DNA of 64,000 nt from Micromonospora narathiwatensis (GTDB lineage: Bacteria; Actinomycetota; Actinomycetes; Mycobacteriales; Micromonosporaceae): NCBI RefSeq assembly GCF_900089605.1, contig NZ_LT594324.1, positions 992,001-1,056,000 of the forward strand, written 5' to 3'. The notes under the pieces are model-generated. The model was not told where the DNA came from and did no database searches. It saw only the letters and a program-made list of their open reading frames with translations. Positions 1 through 11,197 of this stretch are shown here, piece by piece. A program made the translations under genes and the position numbers. The first letter of the stretch is position 1. Each line of letters starts with the position of its first letter.

Positions 1-2
1 CG

Positions 3-617
3 GACGTCGCCGGCCCGGCCGCGGCCGCCATCGCCGGCTTCGCCCCCGGTCTGCTCGGCTACGGCCTCTTCGCCGTGCTCACCCGAGCCCTGTACGCCCG
101 CGGCGAGACCCGATCGGCGACCGTCGCCACGGCCGTGGGCTGGCTGACCGTGCCGGCGCTGGCGGTCCTGCTCGGGCACCTGCTGCCGCTGGCCGACCGG
201 GTGCTGGCGGTGGCCCTGGCCACCTCCGGGGGCATGCTGGTCCTCGGCGGCCTGCTGATCACCGCCGTGCTCCGTTCCGCCGGTCGGGCCGCCCTGGCCG
301 GCGTCGGCCGGGCCGGGGCCGCCGGCCTGCTCGCCGCCGCGGTCGCCGGGCTCGGCGGGGTGGGCGCCGCCCGCTGGCTCGCCGGCCTCGGGACCCCGAC
401 GACAGCGCAGGCGCTCGTGCAGGGCATGCTGTCCGGAGCCGTGGTCGGCGCCCTGTTCCTCGCCGTCGCCTGGCTGACCGACGCGCGCGACGTCCGGCCG
501 CTGCTCGCCGCCGTGGCCCGCCGGCTCGGGCGGCGACGACCGCCGGCCACCACCGGCAAGCCGGAGGACCAGCGCCCCGCCGGTCGGGGCGACGGGAAGG
601 AGACCGTTACCTCATGA
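3..617 (+). CDS. murJ: MurJ/MviN-type lipid II flippase, C-terminal part
   Basis: The gene begins before the window; about 204 codons are visible. The first visible residues include FAPGLLGYGLFAVLTRALYA, which matches the loop and helix seen in MurJ/MviN flippases, and several hydrophobic helices follow. The protein ends in a short basic, proline-rich tail. The stop TGA overlaps the ATG of the next gene (ATGA at 614-617), so the two are probably translated together. MurJ moves lipid II across the membrane for peptidoglycan synthesis. Actinobacteria carry several MurJ-like paralogues and the N-terminus is missing, so this could be a polysaccharide-export relative rather than the essential flippase. 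Confidence 0.75.
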   Translation, partial: DVAGPAAAAIAGFAPGLLGYGLFAVLTRALYARGETRSATVATAVGWLTVPALAVLLGHLLPLADRVLAVALATSGGMLVLGGLLITAVLRSAGRAALAGVGRAGAAGLLAAAVAGLGGVGAARWLAGLGTPTTAQALVQGMLSGAVVGALFLAVAWLTDARDVRPLLAAVARRLGRRRPPATTGKPEDQRPAGRGDGKETVTS

Positions 618-1747
618 CGGACGCCTCGTCGGCACCGCGGTGGCCCGGCTCGGTGGCCCTGGTGCTCGCCTCCAGCACCGGCGGGGTGGGGCAGCACGTC
701 CGCTCGGTGGCCAAAGGGCTGACCGCCGCCGGAGTGTCCGTGCTGGTCTGCGGTCCGGCCGCCACCCAGGACCAGTTCGACTTCACCGGGGTGGGTGCCC
801 GGTTCGCGCCGGTGGAGATCCCGGCCAGCCCCACCCCGGCCGACGCGCGCGCCGTCGCCGCGCTGCGTCGGGCGCTCACCGCCACCGGGGTCGACGTCGT
901 GCACGCGCACGGCCTGCGGGCCGGTCTGGTCGCCGTCCTCGCCCGGTCGGCCGCGCCGCTGGTCGTCACCTGGCACAACGCGGTTCTCGCCGGCGGGCTG
1001 CGCGGAGGGCTGTCCCGGCTCGTCGAGCGGGTCGTCGCCCGCGGCGTCCGGGTGGCGCTGGGCGCCTCCGCCGACCTGGTGGAGCGGGCCGCCGCGCTGG
1101 GCGCGGCCGATGCCCGCCTCGCCCCGGTCGCCGCGCCGACGCTGCCCGCGCCGCGCCGCCGCCGGGCCGCCGTCCGCGCCGAGTTCGGGGTCGGTCCCGA
1201 CCGGCCGCTGATCCTCTCCGTGGGTCGGCTGCACCCGCAGAAGCGGTACGACATCCTGGTCGACGCGGCCGCCCGGTGGCGTACCCGGTCGCCGGCGCCG
1301 CTGATGCTGATCGCCGGCAGCGGACCCGCGTACCTCCAGCTCGCCGCGCGGATCTCGGCCGCCCGGGCGCCGGTGACCCTGCTCGGGCACCGGACCGACG
1401 TGGCCGACCTGCTGGCCGGTGCCGACCTGGCCGTGGTGACCAGCGACTGGGAGGCCCGCCAACTCTTCGCCCAGGAGGCGCTGCACGCCGGCGTACCGCT
1501 GGTGGCGACCGCGGTGGGGGGCCTGCCGGAGCTGGTCGGGGACGCCGCGGTGCTGATCCCCGCCGGTGACGTCGACGCGGTCGACGCGGCGGTCCGCGGC
1601 CTGCTGGACGACGATGTTCGCCGGGCTGACCTGGCCCGCCGGGGCACCGCCCGGGCCGCGACCTGGCCGACCGAGGCGGACACGGTGGCCGCCCTGGCCG
1701 CGCTCTACGCCGAACTGGTGCCCGAGCCGTCGACGGGGAACCGGTGA
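614..1747 (+). CDS. Glycosyltransferase family 4
   Basis: This 377-residue protein has the GT-B layout of family 4 glycosyltransferases. The N-terminal acceptor half starts with a glycine-rich LASSTGGVGQHV segment. The C-terminal half carries SVGRLHPQKRYD and the nucleotide-sugar binding stretch with EARQLFAQEALHAG followed by a VGGLPELVG loop. It probably transfers a sugar from an NDP-sugar to a lipid or glycan acceptor at the membrane; the substrate cannot be read from sequence. The ATG overlaps the stop of the MurJ-like gene and its own stop overlaps the next start, so it sits in a three-gene envelope operon. Confidence 0.85.
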   Translation: MTDASSAPRWPGSVALVLASSTGGVGQHVRSVAKGLTAAGVSVLVCGPAATQDQFDFTGVGARFAPVEIPASPTPADARAVAALRRALTATGVDVVHAHGLRAGLVAVLARSAAPLVVTWHNAVLAGGLRGGLSRLVERVVARGVRVALGASADLVERAAALGAADARLAPVAAPTLPAPRRRRAAVRAEFGVGPDRPLILSVGRLHPQKRYDILVDAAARWRTRSPAPLMLIAGSGPAYLQLAARISAARAPVTLLGHRTDVADLLAGADLAVVTSDWEARQLFAQEALHAGVPLVATAVGGLPELVGDAAVLIPAGDVDAVDAAVRGLLDDDVRRADLARRGTARAATWPTEADTVAALAALYAELVPEPSTGNR

Positions 1748-3996
1748 TGCTGCGCAGACTCACCCCGGTTCTGTTGACCCTGGTCGTGGTGGCCCTGGGC
1801 ATCACCGCGCTGGCCGCCCGCCCCGACAAGGGCGACCCCGAACGCGACGCCGACTTCGTGGTGCTGGCCGGGGTGGCCGGGCTGCGCTGGGACGACGTGG
1901 ATCCGGAGACCACCCCGACGCTGTGGCGGATGGCCGAGGAGGGCTCCATCGGCTCCCTCTCGGCGCGCTCCGCGCACCGGCCCACCTGCCCGGTCGACGG
2001 CTGGCTCACTCTCGGCGCCGGCAACTTCGCCGCGTGGAACGGCAGCCGCACGGCCGGTGGCTGCCCGGCCACCGGGGTGACCGTCGAGCAGCCGGACCGG
2101 ATCGGCGCCAACCTGCCCGACCAGGAGAGCGTCGTCGCGTACAACCAGGATCAGCTCACCTGGGGCGCCACGCCCGGGTCCCTGGCGGAGTCGGTGCGCT
2201 GCTCGGTGGCGGTCGGGCCGGGCGCCGCGCTGGCCGCCGCCCGCCCGTTCGGCCGCGTCGACCGGTACGCGCCGGTCCTCCCCGCCGATCCGGCCGAACT
2301 GCTCGGCTCCTGCGTGCTGAGCATCGTCGACCTGGGCACCGTCGACGGCGCGGACCGGGCGATCCGTACCGCCCAGGCCCGGCAGGCCGACGCGCAGCTC
2401 GCCCGGGTGCTCGCTGCCCGGCCGCCCCGCTCGCTGGTCCTGCTCGCCGGCGTCTCCGACACCGACACGCCGTCCCGGCTGCACGTGGCCGTCGCCAACG
2501 GCCCTGGTTGGGAACAGGGCTGGCTGACCTCGTCGAGCACCGACCGCCGGGGCTACCTGCAACTGGTCGACCTGGCCCCCACCGCCCTCGCCGCGCTGGG
2601 CCGGCCGATGCCGGAGCGGCTCTTCGTCGGCCGTGCCGCGGTACCGGTCGGCGGACGCCCGGCCGACCTGCGTGCCGCGATCGACGTGCCGGCCGACGCG
2701 GACCGCGAGGCCGGCGCGCGGCACTCGGTCGCCGGCTGGTTCTTCACCGTGCTCGCCACCGCCCAGGTGGCCCTCGCCGTGGCGGTCCTGCCGCTGCTGC
2801 GCCGGGCCCGCCGGCACGCCGGACCGCACGGGCCCGAACCGGTCACCCGGCGGGTGGTGGCGGCCGTGGAGCTGCTGCTGATCGCCGCCGCGCTCGCCGT
2901 ACCGGCCGCCCTGCTCGCCGATGCCGCGCCGTGGTGGCGTGGCCAGCACGCCGCGTGGTGGTTCGCGGTGGTGACCGCCGCGCTGATCGTCGGGGGCACG
3001 GCCGCCGTCCGCCTCAGCCCCGGACACGACCGCACCCTCGGCCCGCTCGGAGCGGTGGCCGGGCTGGCCACCCTGGTGGTCGGCGTCGACGTGCTCACCG
3101 GCTCCCGGTTGCAGCTCAACGGCGTGGTCGGCTACTCCGCCCTGGAGGGCGGCCGGTACGCCGGCCTCGGCACCGTCGGCCTGGGGGTGCTCATCGCCGG
3201 CTCGCTGCTCTGCGGCGGCTGGCTGGCCCAACGGACCCCCCGGACCTGGCGTCCCATGGTCATGGTGGGGGTCGGCAGCGCCGCCGTGGTGGTCGTCGGC
3301 AGCCCCTACCTCGGGGCGGACTCGACCGGCGCGATCGCGCTCACCGCGGGGGTGAGCGTGGCCGCCGCGATCTGCACCGGCGGCTGGCTGACCACGAGCC
3401 GGCTGGCCTGGGCCACCATGGCCGGGCTGGCGCTCACCATCGGCTTCGCCATGGTCGACCTGCGTCGGCCCGAGGCCGAGCGGGGCGCGGTGGGCCGATT
3501 CCTCGCCGCGCTCGGCGACGGCACCGGCGGGCTCGCCGTGCACCGGTCGAGCACCGCCAACATCGAGACCCTGGTCAACAGCCCGCTCACCGTGTTGGCC
3601 GTGGCCGGCGCCGCGCTCGTCTGGTTCGCCCTGCTCCGGCCCTGGGGCGGCCTGATGCGGCTGTTCGGCATCTACCCGGCGATCCGGGCCGCGATGGCCG
3701 GTACCGGGGTGGCCGCCGGGATCGGCGGGGTGCTGGGCGGCGCGGCGCTGGACGTGGCCGGGGCGGCGGGCGCCCTGGTGGTGCCGATGGCGGCGCTCGC
3801 CGCGCTGCGGGTGCTCGACCATGCCACCGACCGCACCCAGCCCGGCGCCGAGGCCGGCACCGGCACGGCCGGTGGACCGGGCGGCCGCCCGGACGCCCGG
3901 AGCGAGGCGGAGGCCGCCGAGTGCGGGGCGGCCGACGGGCCGGCGCGGGTACCCGCCCAGGGCGCGCCGACGTCGACCGCGGCGCCCACCGCCTGA
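1744..3996 (+). CDS. Multi-pass membrane protein with alkaline-phosphatase-like ectodomain
   Basis: The protein is about 750 residues. It starts at GTG 1744 or ATG 1747, overlapping the glycosyltransferase stop. An N-terminal signal helix (residues 1-27) is followed by an extracellular region with features reminiscent of the alkaline phosphatase/sulfatase fold (early VVLAGVAGLRWDDV, TPTLWRMAEEGSIGSL). From about residue 330 there are many hydrophobic helices and then a Pro/Ala/Gly-rich tail. The coupling to MurJ-like and glycosyltransferase genes suggests a role in cell-envelope glycan assembly. The function is unknown; the phosphatase-like resemblance is my inference from a few motifs. Confidence 0.8.
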   Translation: MMLRRLTPVLLTLVVVALGITALAARPDKGDPERDADFVVLAGVAGLRWDDVDPETTPTLWRMAEEGSIGSLSARSAHRPTCPVDGWLTLGAGNFAAWNGSRTAGGCPATGVTVEQPDRIGANLPDQESVVAYNQDQLTWGATPGSLAESVRCSVAVGPGAALAAARPFGRVDRYAPVLPADPAELLGSCVLSIVDLGTVDGADRAIRTAQARQADAQLARVLAARPPRSLVLLAGVSDTDTPSRLHVAVANGPGWEQGWLTSSSTDRRGYLQLVDLAPTALAALGRPMPERLFVGRAAVPVGGRPADLRAAIDVPADADREAGARHSVAGWFFTVLATAQVALAVAVLPLLRRARRHAGPHGPEPVTRRVVAAVELLLIAAALAVPAALLADAAPWWRGQHAAWWFAVVTAALIVGGTAAVRLSPGHDRTLGPLGAVAGLATLVVGVDVLTGSRLQLNGVVGYSALEGGRYAGLGTVGLGVLIAGSLLCGGWLAQRTPRTWRPMVMVGVGSAAVVVVGSPYLGADSTGAIALTAGVSVAAAICTGGWLTTSRLAWATMAGLALTIGFAMVDLRRPEAERGAVGRFLAALGDGTGGLAVHRSSTANIETLVNSPLTVLAVAGAALVWFALLRPWGGLMRLFGIYPAIRAAMAGTGVAAGIGGVLGGAALDVAGAAGALVVPMAALAALRVLDHATDRTQPGAEAGTGTAGGPGGRPDARSEAEAAECGAADGPARVPAQGAPTSTAAPTA

Positions 3997-4098
3997 GGCG
4001 GACCCGGTTTCACGTGCGCCGACGGTGGGTGCGACGCCGGCCCGGGACAGGGAAGGTGTTACCGTGGAATCCCGTGGATCGCGTGATCACTCTGCTGA

Positions 4099-5898
<1,800 letters not shown>

Positions 5899-5901
<3 letters not shown>

Positions 5902-5920
5902 GCGAGCGGAGCGAGCGAGC
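5899..5920 (+). repeat. TGAGCGAGCG-type repeat on the pyrG stop codon
   Basis: The stop TGA of pyrG is the beginning of TGAGCGAGCGGAGCGAGCGA. A near copy begins at the scpA stop (11044). From general knowledge, similar GAGCGAGCG words are abundant in Micromonosporaceae genomes; I could not count them here. The role is unknown. Confidence 0.6.
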
Positions 5921-5947
5921 CGGCGGGTTCAGTAGCGTGGCGGCGGC

Positions 5948-6553
5948 GTGAGCGCGGTCGAGCACCGGTACGAGGTGACCGGCCACCGGGAGATCTGGTC
6001 CGGCCGGATCTTCTCGGTGGTCAGCGACGACGTCACCATGCCCGGCGGCGGCACGGCCGCACGGGACTACGTCCGGCACGTGGGCGCGGTGGCCGTGGTG
6101 GCGCTGGACGACGCGGGGCAGGTGGTGCTGATCCGGCAGTACCGGCACCCGGTCGGCCGGCACCTGTGGGAGCTGCCGGCCGGGCTGATGGACGTCAGCG
6201 GCGAGGACTTGGCCGCCGCCGCGGCCCGGGAACTGGCCGAGGAGGCGGACCTGACCGCCGGTACCATCGACGTCCTGGTCGACCTGCACACCTCGCCGGG
6301 CTTCTCCGACGAGGTGGTCCGGGTCTTCCTGGCCCGCGACCTGGCCGACGTGCCCGCCGAGCAGCGGCACGACCGGCGCGACGAGGAGGCTGACCTCCAG
6401 GTCGTCCGGGTCGACCTGGACGAGGCGGTCGGGATGGTCCTGGCGGGGGAGATCACCAACGCCGCCTGCGTGGCCGGGCTGCTCGCCGCCGGCCGGGCCC
6501 GGGAGACCGGCTTCACCGCGCTGCGCCGGCCGGAGGCGCCGCTGCCCCGCTGA
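5948..6553 (+). CDS. NUDIX hydrolase, ADP-ribose pyrophosphatase type
   Basis: The 201-residue protein has a complete Nudix box: G79, then E, then REL..EEADL within the segment GLMDVSGEDLAAAAARELAE and the residues after it (pattern Gx5Ex7REUxEExGU, with D in place of the last G). This binds divalent metal and cleaves a nucleoside diphosphate linked to another moiety. The position directly after pyrG is common in actinobacteria, where the protein is annotated as ADP-ribose pyrophosphatase. The GTG start at 5948 follows the repeat at the pyrG stop. Exact substrate is inferred from neighbours and family only. Confidence 0.9.
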   Translation: MSAVEHRYEVTGHREIWSGRIFSVVSDDVTMPGGGTAARDYVRHVGAVAVVALDDAGQVVLIRQYRHPVGRHLWELPAGLMDVSGEDLAAAAARELAEEADLTAGTIDVLVDLHTSPGFSDEVVRVFLARDLADVPAEQRHDRRDEEADLQVVRVDLDEAVGMVLAGEITNAACVAGLLAAGRARETGFTALRRPEAPLPR

Positions 6554-6818
6554 GCGCGGCCACGGGGACGTGACCGGGCCGCGCGGGGTGAGCCGCGCGG
6601 CCCGGTGCCCGTACCGCCGCGGCTGTCTCCGCCACCGGCCGATCCATGCCTGACACATCGTCAGGACGACCGGGTACCGGATGTCACTGTGTTGGCCTCC
6701 GGGGAGTTCCCGCGCGCCTAGACTGCCGCCGGCGGGACCGGTGGACCGTGTCGGCAAAGGGGCCGCTGCGGCGCCGCGCAGTCGGGGACGAGCAGCCCCG
6801 GAGGAAGGTGACTGCATC

Positions 6819-7934
6819 GTGAAGGTCGGAATCCCTCGCGAGGTCAAGAACCACGAGTACCGGGTGGCGATCACGCCCGCGGGCATCAACGAGTTCACCC
6901 GCCACGGCCACGAGGTCTTCGTCGAGTCCGGTGCGGGTGTCGGCTCCAGCATCGCCGACGACGAGTTCGCCGCCGCCGGCGCGAAGATCCTGGCCAGCGC
7001 GGACGAGGTCTGGGACGCCGCCGAGCTGGTGCTCAAGGTCAAGGAGCCGGTCGCCGAGGAGTACCACCGGATGCGTGCGGGGCAGGTGCTCTTCACCTAC
7101 CTGCACCTGGCCGCCTCCCGCGAGTGCACCGACGCGCTGCTCGACCGCGAGGTCACCGGCATCGCGTACGAGACCGTCGAACTGCCGGACCGGTCGCTGC
7201 CGCTGCTCGCCCCGATGTCCGAGGTGGCCGGCCGGCTCGCGCCGCAGGTGGGCGCCTTCTACATGATGCGTACCGGGGGTGGGCGCGGCGTGCTGCCGGG
7301 CGGCGTCTCCGGCGTCTACGCGGCCAAGACGGTGGTCATCGGCGCCGGTGTCTCCGGCATGAACGCCGCCGCGATCGCGCTCGGCATGCAGTCCGAGGTG
7401 CTGCTGCTGGACAAGAACGTCGCCCGGCTGCGTCAGGCCGACGCCATCTACCGCGGCCACCTGCAGACCGTCGCCTCCAACGCGTACGAGATCGAGCGGG
7501 CCGTGGTCGACGCGGACCTGGTCATCGGCGCGGTGCTGGTGCCCGGCGCGAAGGCGCCGAAGCTCATCTCCAACGAGCTGGTGTCCCGGATGAAGCCGGG
7601 CAGCGTGCTCGTCGACATCGCCATCGACCAGGGTGGCTGCTTCGAGGACTCGCGCCCCACCACGCACGCCGACCCGGTCTACAAGGTGCACGAGTCGATC
7701 TTCTACTGCGTGGCGAACATGCCCGGGGCGGTGCCGAACACCAGCACCCACGCGCTGACCAACGTCACCCTGCCGTACGCGCTGGAGCTGGCCAACCAGG
7801 GCTGGCGTCAGGCGCTGCGCAACGACCCGGCCCTGGCGCTGGGCCTGAACACCCACGCCGGCAGGGTCGTCTACGGCCCGGTCGCCGAGGCGCACGAGAT
7901 GGACGTGCTGCCGCTGGCCGAGGTGCTGGCCTGA
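6819..7934 (+). CDS. ald: Alanine dehydrogenase
   Basis: This 371-residue enzyme interconverts L-alanine and pyruvate plus ammonia with NAD. The start is GTG 6819, chosen because GGAGGAAGG lies about 10 bases upstream and the N-terminus ([15 protein letters not shown]) is the family signature. The pyruvate-site segment [10 protein letters not shown] and the Rossmann loop [13 protein letters not shown] are present, and the length equals that of well-known homologues. An upstream leader of about 265 bp separates it from the NUDIX gene, so it is probably transcribed independently. Its TGA touches the presumed xerD start. Confidence 0.96.
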   Translation: MKVGIPREVKNHEYRVAITPAGINEFTRHGHEVFVESGAGVGSSIADDEFAAAGAKILASADEVWDAAELVLKVKEPVAEEYHRMRAGQVLFTYLHLAASRECTDALLDREVTGIAYETVELPDRSLPLLAPMSEVAGRLAPQVGAFYMMRTGGGRGVLPGGVSGVYAAKTVVIGAGVSGMNAAAIALGMQSEVLLLDKNVARLRQADAIYRGHLQTVASNAYEIERAVVDADLVIGAVLVPGAKAPKLISNELVSRMKPGSVLVDIAIDQGGCFEDSRPTTHADPVYKVHESIFYCVANMPGAVPNTSTHALTNVTLPYALELANQGWRQALRNDPALALGLNTHAGRVVYGPVAEAHEMDVLPLAEVLA

Positions 7935-8926
7935 CCCGCGATACCCCGACCACGGAACGGGCCGGTGCGGAACCCGCGCCGGCCCTGTGCCGTGCCGTCC
8001 GGGGCTACCTGGACCACCTCACCGTCGAGCGTGGGCTCTCCGTGAACACCCTCGCCTCGTACCGTCGCGACCTCGACCGCTACCTGGTCACCCTGGCCGC
8101 GGCCGGGGTGACCGACCTGGCCGCGGTCGGGGCCGCCGAGGTCGAGGGACATCTGGCCCGGCTGCGCGCCGGCGACGCCGACCACCCGCCCCTCGCCGTG
8201 TCATCGGCGGCCCGTGCCGCCAGCGCCGTCCGCGGCCTGCACCGCTTCGCGCTGCGCGAGGGGCTGGCTGGCGTCGACCCCAGCCGCGACGTCCGCCCGC
8301 CCACCCCGGCGCGCAGGCTGCCCCGGGCGCTGCCGGTCGACGACGTCATCCGGCTGCTGGAGGCCGCCGGCCCGGGCACCGCCACCGGCGACGCGGCGCC
8401 CCGCACGCTGCGCGACCGGGCGCTGCTGGAGTTCCTGTACGGCACCGGCGCGCGCATCTCCGAGACGGTCGGCGCGGTCGTGGACGACCTGGACGTGGAC
8501 GAGGGGACCGTGCTGCTGCGCGGCAAGGGCGGCCGGACCCGCCTCGTGCCGGTCGGCGGGTACGCGGTCGAGGCGCTGCGCGCCTGGCTGGTGCGGGGCC
8601 GTCCGGCACTGCTCGCCGCCGGCCGGGGCACCCCGGCGGTCTTCGTCAACGCGCGGGGCGCCCCGCTGACCCGGCAGGGCGCCTGGACCGTCCTGCGCGG
8701 CGCCGCCGAGCGGGCCGGCCTGCCGGTGGCCGGACCCGACGCGGTCTCCCCGCACACCCTGCGCCACTCGTACGCCACCCACCTGCTCGACGGCGGCGCC
8801 GACGTCCGGGTGGTGCAGGAACTGCTCGGCCACGCCTCGGTGACCACCACCCAGGTGTACACGTTGGTCACCGTGGAGCGGCTGCGCGAGGTGTACGCCA
8901 CCGCCCACCCACGGGCCCGCGGCTGA
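7931..8926 (+). CDS. xerD: Site-specific tyrosine recombinase XerD
   Basis: The protein is about 331 residues and has the SAM-like N-terminal domain ([20 protein letters not shown]) and the catalytic core. Visible catalytic signatures are the first Arg in GTGARISE, the [12 protein letters not shown] box and the [14 protein letters not shown] box with the nucleophilic Tyr. It resolves chromosome dimers at dif with XerC. There is no ATG, GTG or TTG between the ald stop and the conserved N-terminus. The most likely start is CTG 7931, overlapping the ald TGA, which is an unusual start codon. It precedes parA/scpA/scpB, as in many actinobacteria. Confidence 0.93.
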   Translation: MTRDTPTTERAGAEPAPALCRAVRGYLDHLTVERGLSVNTLASYRRDLDRYLVTLAAAGVTDLAAVGAAEVEGHLARLRAGDADHPPLAVSSAARAASAVRGLHRFALREGLAGVDPSRDVRPPTPARRLPRALPVDDVIRLLEAAGPGTATGDAAPRTLRDRALLEFLYGTGARISETVGAVVDDLDVDEGTVLLRGKGGRTRLVPVGGYAVEALRAWLVRGRPALLAAGRGTPAVFVNARGAPLTRQGAWTVLRGAAERAGLPVAGPDAVSPHTLRHSYATHLLDGGADVRVVQELLGHASVTTTQVYTLVTVERLREVYATAHPRARG

Positions 8927-9118
8927 CCTCTTCGGACCCCTGGCGACGGCAGGCCGGGCCGACACGCCGACCCGGTACCGAACGCGCTGCTGGCGCGTGG
9001 CGTACAGTCGGCATCGGCGTGGACCTCATGGACGACGAACCGGGGGTACGCAGCGGCGCCGCGAGGGACGTCGGACGGCTCCGACGCCGGGTGGTCGTCG
9101 GGAGGGGGCAACGAAGAC

Positions 9119-10042
9119 ATGGCTGGCAACGCGGACCGTGCCGAGACCTGGACGTCGGAGCTCCGTGAGCAGCAGGCGTCGCTCGGCGCCGACCTCGGCC
9201 CGGCCGACCCGGCCGCGTACACGATGCGCAAGCCGATCCCGGAGCCGATGCCGACCGACCGGCACGGCCCGGCGCGGATCATCGCGATGGCCAACCAGAA
9301 GGGTGGCGTCGGCAAGACCACCACCACCATCAACCTGGGCGCGGCGCTCGCCGAGTACGGCCGGCGGGTGCTGCTGGTCGACTTCGACCCGCAGGGCGCG
9401 CTCTCCGTCGGTCTCGGCGTCAACCCGCACAATCTCGATCTGTCGGTCTACAACCTGCTCATGCAGGACGACGTCACCGCCGAGGACGTCCTGATCAAGA
9501 CCGACGTCGCCGGGCTGCACCTGCTCCCGGCCAACATCGACCTCTCCGCCGCCGAGATCCAGCTGGTCAACGAGGTCGCCCGGGAGATGGCCCTGGCCCG
9601 CGTGCTCAAGACGGTCCGCAAGGAGTACGACTTCATCCTGATCGACTGCCAGCCCTCGCTGGGCCTGCTGGCGATCAACGCGCTGACCGTGGCGCACGGC
9701 GTGCTCATCCCGCTGGAGTGCGAGTTCTTCAGTCTGCGCGGGGTCGCGCTGCTGCTGGACACCATCGACAAGGTGCGCGAGCGGCTCAACTTCGACCTGG
9801 AACTCGAAGGCATCCTCGCCACCATGTACGACAGCCGCACCACCCACTGCCGTCAGGTGCTCCAGCGGGTGGTGGAGGCGTTCGGCGACAAGGTCTACCA
9901 GACCGTGATCACCAAGACCGTGAAGTTCCCCGAGTCGACCGTCGCCGGCGCCCCGATCACCACCCTCGACCCGGCCTCCTCCGGTGCCCGCAACTACCGT
10001 CAGCTGGCCCGTGAGGTGATCGCCGCGCAGGCCGAACGGTAG
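9119..10042 (+). CDS. ParA/Soj-family chromosome partitioning ATPase
   Basis: The 307-residue protein carries a deviant Walker A motif (ANQKGGVGKTTT, about residues 58-69), the LVDFDPQG Walker A' segment and IDCQPSLG for Walker B. It has an N-terminal extension of about 55 residues before the ATPase core. The start ATG 9119 follows a GGGAGGGGG ribosome site. It is not next to a parB gene but lies directly upstream of scpA and scpB, the usual actinobacterial arrangement for a second ParA paralogue. A role in nucleoid organisation with SMC-ScpAB is inferred from that linkage. Confidence 0.93.
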   Translation: MAGNADRAETWTSELREQQASLGADLGPADPAAYTMRKPIPEPMPTDRHGPARIIAMANQKGGVGKTTTTINLGAALAEYGRRVLLVDFDPQGALSVGLGVNPHNLDLSVYNLLMQDDVTAEDVLIKTDVAGLHLLPANIDLSAAEIQLVNEVAREMALARVLKTVRKEYDFILIDCQPSLGLLAINALTVAHGVLIPLECEFFSLRGVALLLDTIDKVRERLNFDLELEGILATMYDSRTTHCRQVLQRVVEAFGDKVYQTVITKTVKFPESTVAGAPITTLDPASSGARNYRQLAREVIAAQAER

Positions 10043-10065
10043 GTCGAACGCGGGATGTCCGGGCC

Positions 10066-11046
10066 GTGGACTACGGTTTTCCGGTGACCGCACCGCCCCT
10101 CGACCCGTCTGCCGCCCCGCGCCGCGCCGCCGACCCGGCGACCGCCGCCGAGCCGGCCGCGGAGGTCGACGGCGTCGTCCCGGCCGACCCGGCCGAGGAA
10201 TCCGGCAGGTTCACCGTCCGGCTGGACAACTTCACCGGCCCGTTCGACCTGCTGCTCCAGCTCATCAGCAAGCACAAGCTCGACGTCACCGAGGTGGCCC
10301 TGCACAGGGTCACCGACGAGTTCATCGCGTACCTGCGGGCCATGGGCGACCAGTGGGACCTGGACGAGACCAGCGAGTTCCTGCTGGTCGCCGCCACCCT
10401 GCTCGACCTGAAGGCGGCCCGGCTGCTGCCCGCCGCCGAGGTGGAGGACGAGGAGGATCTCGCCCTGCTGGAGGCCCGGGACCTGCTCTTCGCCCGGCTG
10501 TTGCAGTACAAGGCGTACAAGGAGGCGGCGGCGCATCTGGCCGAGCTGGAGGCGGTCGGCGGTCGGCGCTACCCCCGCGCGGTCACCCTGGAACCCCGGT
10601 ACGCCGAGGCCCTGCCCGACCTGGTGCTCGGCATCGGCCCGGAGCGGCTGCTCAAGCTGGCGCTGAAGGCGATGACCCCGAAGCCGGCGCCCGAGGTGTC
10701 CATCGCGCACGTGCACATGGTCCGGGTCAGCGTCCGGGAGCATGCGGAGATCATCTCCGCCCGGCTGCGTCGCGCCGGCACGGCCACCTTCTCGCTGCTC
10801 TGCGCCGACTGCGAGATCACCCTGGAGGTGGTGGCCCGTTTCCTCGCCCTGCTGGAGCTGTACCGGCAGGGGCTGGTCGCCTTCGTGCAGGAGCAGGCCC
10901 TGGAGGAGCTGACCGTCCGGTGGACCGGTCCCACCGACGGCGACACCGAGCTGACCATCGACGAGTACGCCGGCTCCCCCGAGCCGGCCGCCCCGCCGGC
11001 GTCCGACGGCGGCGACACGGCAACCGCACGGGAGGGAACCGCATGA
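10066..11046 (+). CDS. scpA: Segregation and condensation protein A
   Basis: The 326-residue protein contains the ScpA (kleisin) signature FTGPFDLLLQLISKHKLDVT at about residues 55-75, where ScpA contacts the SMC coiled-coil neck. A C-terminal winged-helix region follows. A disordered Ala/Pro-rich leader of about 45 residues precedes the domain. The start is GTG 10066, with GTG 10084 as alternative. It works with ScpB and SMC in chromosome compaction. The stop codon is the start of a TGAGCGAGCG repeat, and scpB follows after about 150 bp. Confidence 0.95.
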   Translation: MDYGFPVTAPPLDPSAAPRRAADPATAAEPAAEVDGVVPADPAEESGRFTVRLDNFTGPFDLLLQLISKHKLDVTEVALHRVTDEFIAYLRAMGDQWDLDETSEFLLVAATLLDLKAARLLPAAEVEDEEDLALLEARDLLFARLLQYKAYKEAAAHLAELEAVGGRRYPRAVTLEPRYAEALPDLVLGIGPERLLKLALKAMTPKPAPEVSIAHVHMVRVSVREHAEIISARLRRAGTATFSLLCADCEITLEVVARFLALLELYRQGLVAFVQEQALEELTVRWTGPTDGDTELTIDEYAGSPEPAAPPASDGGDTATAREGTA

Positions 11047-11065
11047 GCGAGCGTGAGCGAGCGAA
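11044..11065 (+). repeat. TGAGCGAGCG-type repeat on the scpA stop codon
   Basis: The scpA TGA begins TGAGCGAGCGTGAGCGAGCG, a tandem duplication of the 10-mer. It matches the repeat at the pyrG stop at the same offset relative to the stop codon. Confidence 0.6.
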
Positions 11066-11197
11066 TCGTCAACGGAGTGCGGTGGTGCCTCATGGCGGCA
11101 CTGCTCACAGTCCGACCCCCGGCCGACGCCGCGGCAACGGTGCCGCGGCGTTCGACGCGGCCGGGGCTTGGACCGTTCGGCGCAGCGGAGTGCCGGC

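Noticed and set aside
59..1683. Long minus-strand frames of 475 and 358 codons over the glycosyltransferase region
   Set aside because: They are Arg/Gly/Pro-rich shadows of high-GC coding sequence on the other strand; the plus-strand genes have clear family motifs and start/stop overlaps.
6692..6724. Promoter for ald (TTGGCC and TAGACT)
   Set aside because: The spacing between the two boxes is 21 bases, too long for a convincing sigma-70-type promoter; only the -10-like TAGACT is reasonable.
7931..8926. XerD gene as part of the mobile element
   Set aside because: It lies in the conserved ald-parA-scpA block upstream of the tRNA, as in many actinobacteria, so it is the chromosomal recombinase.
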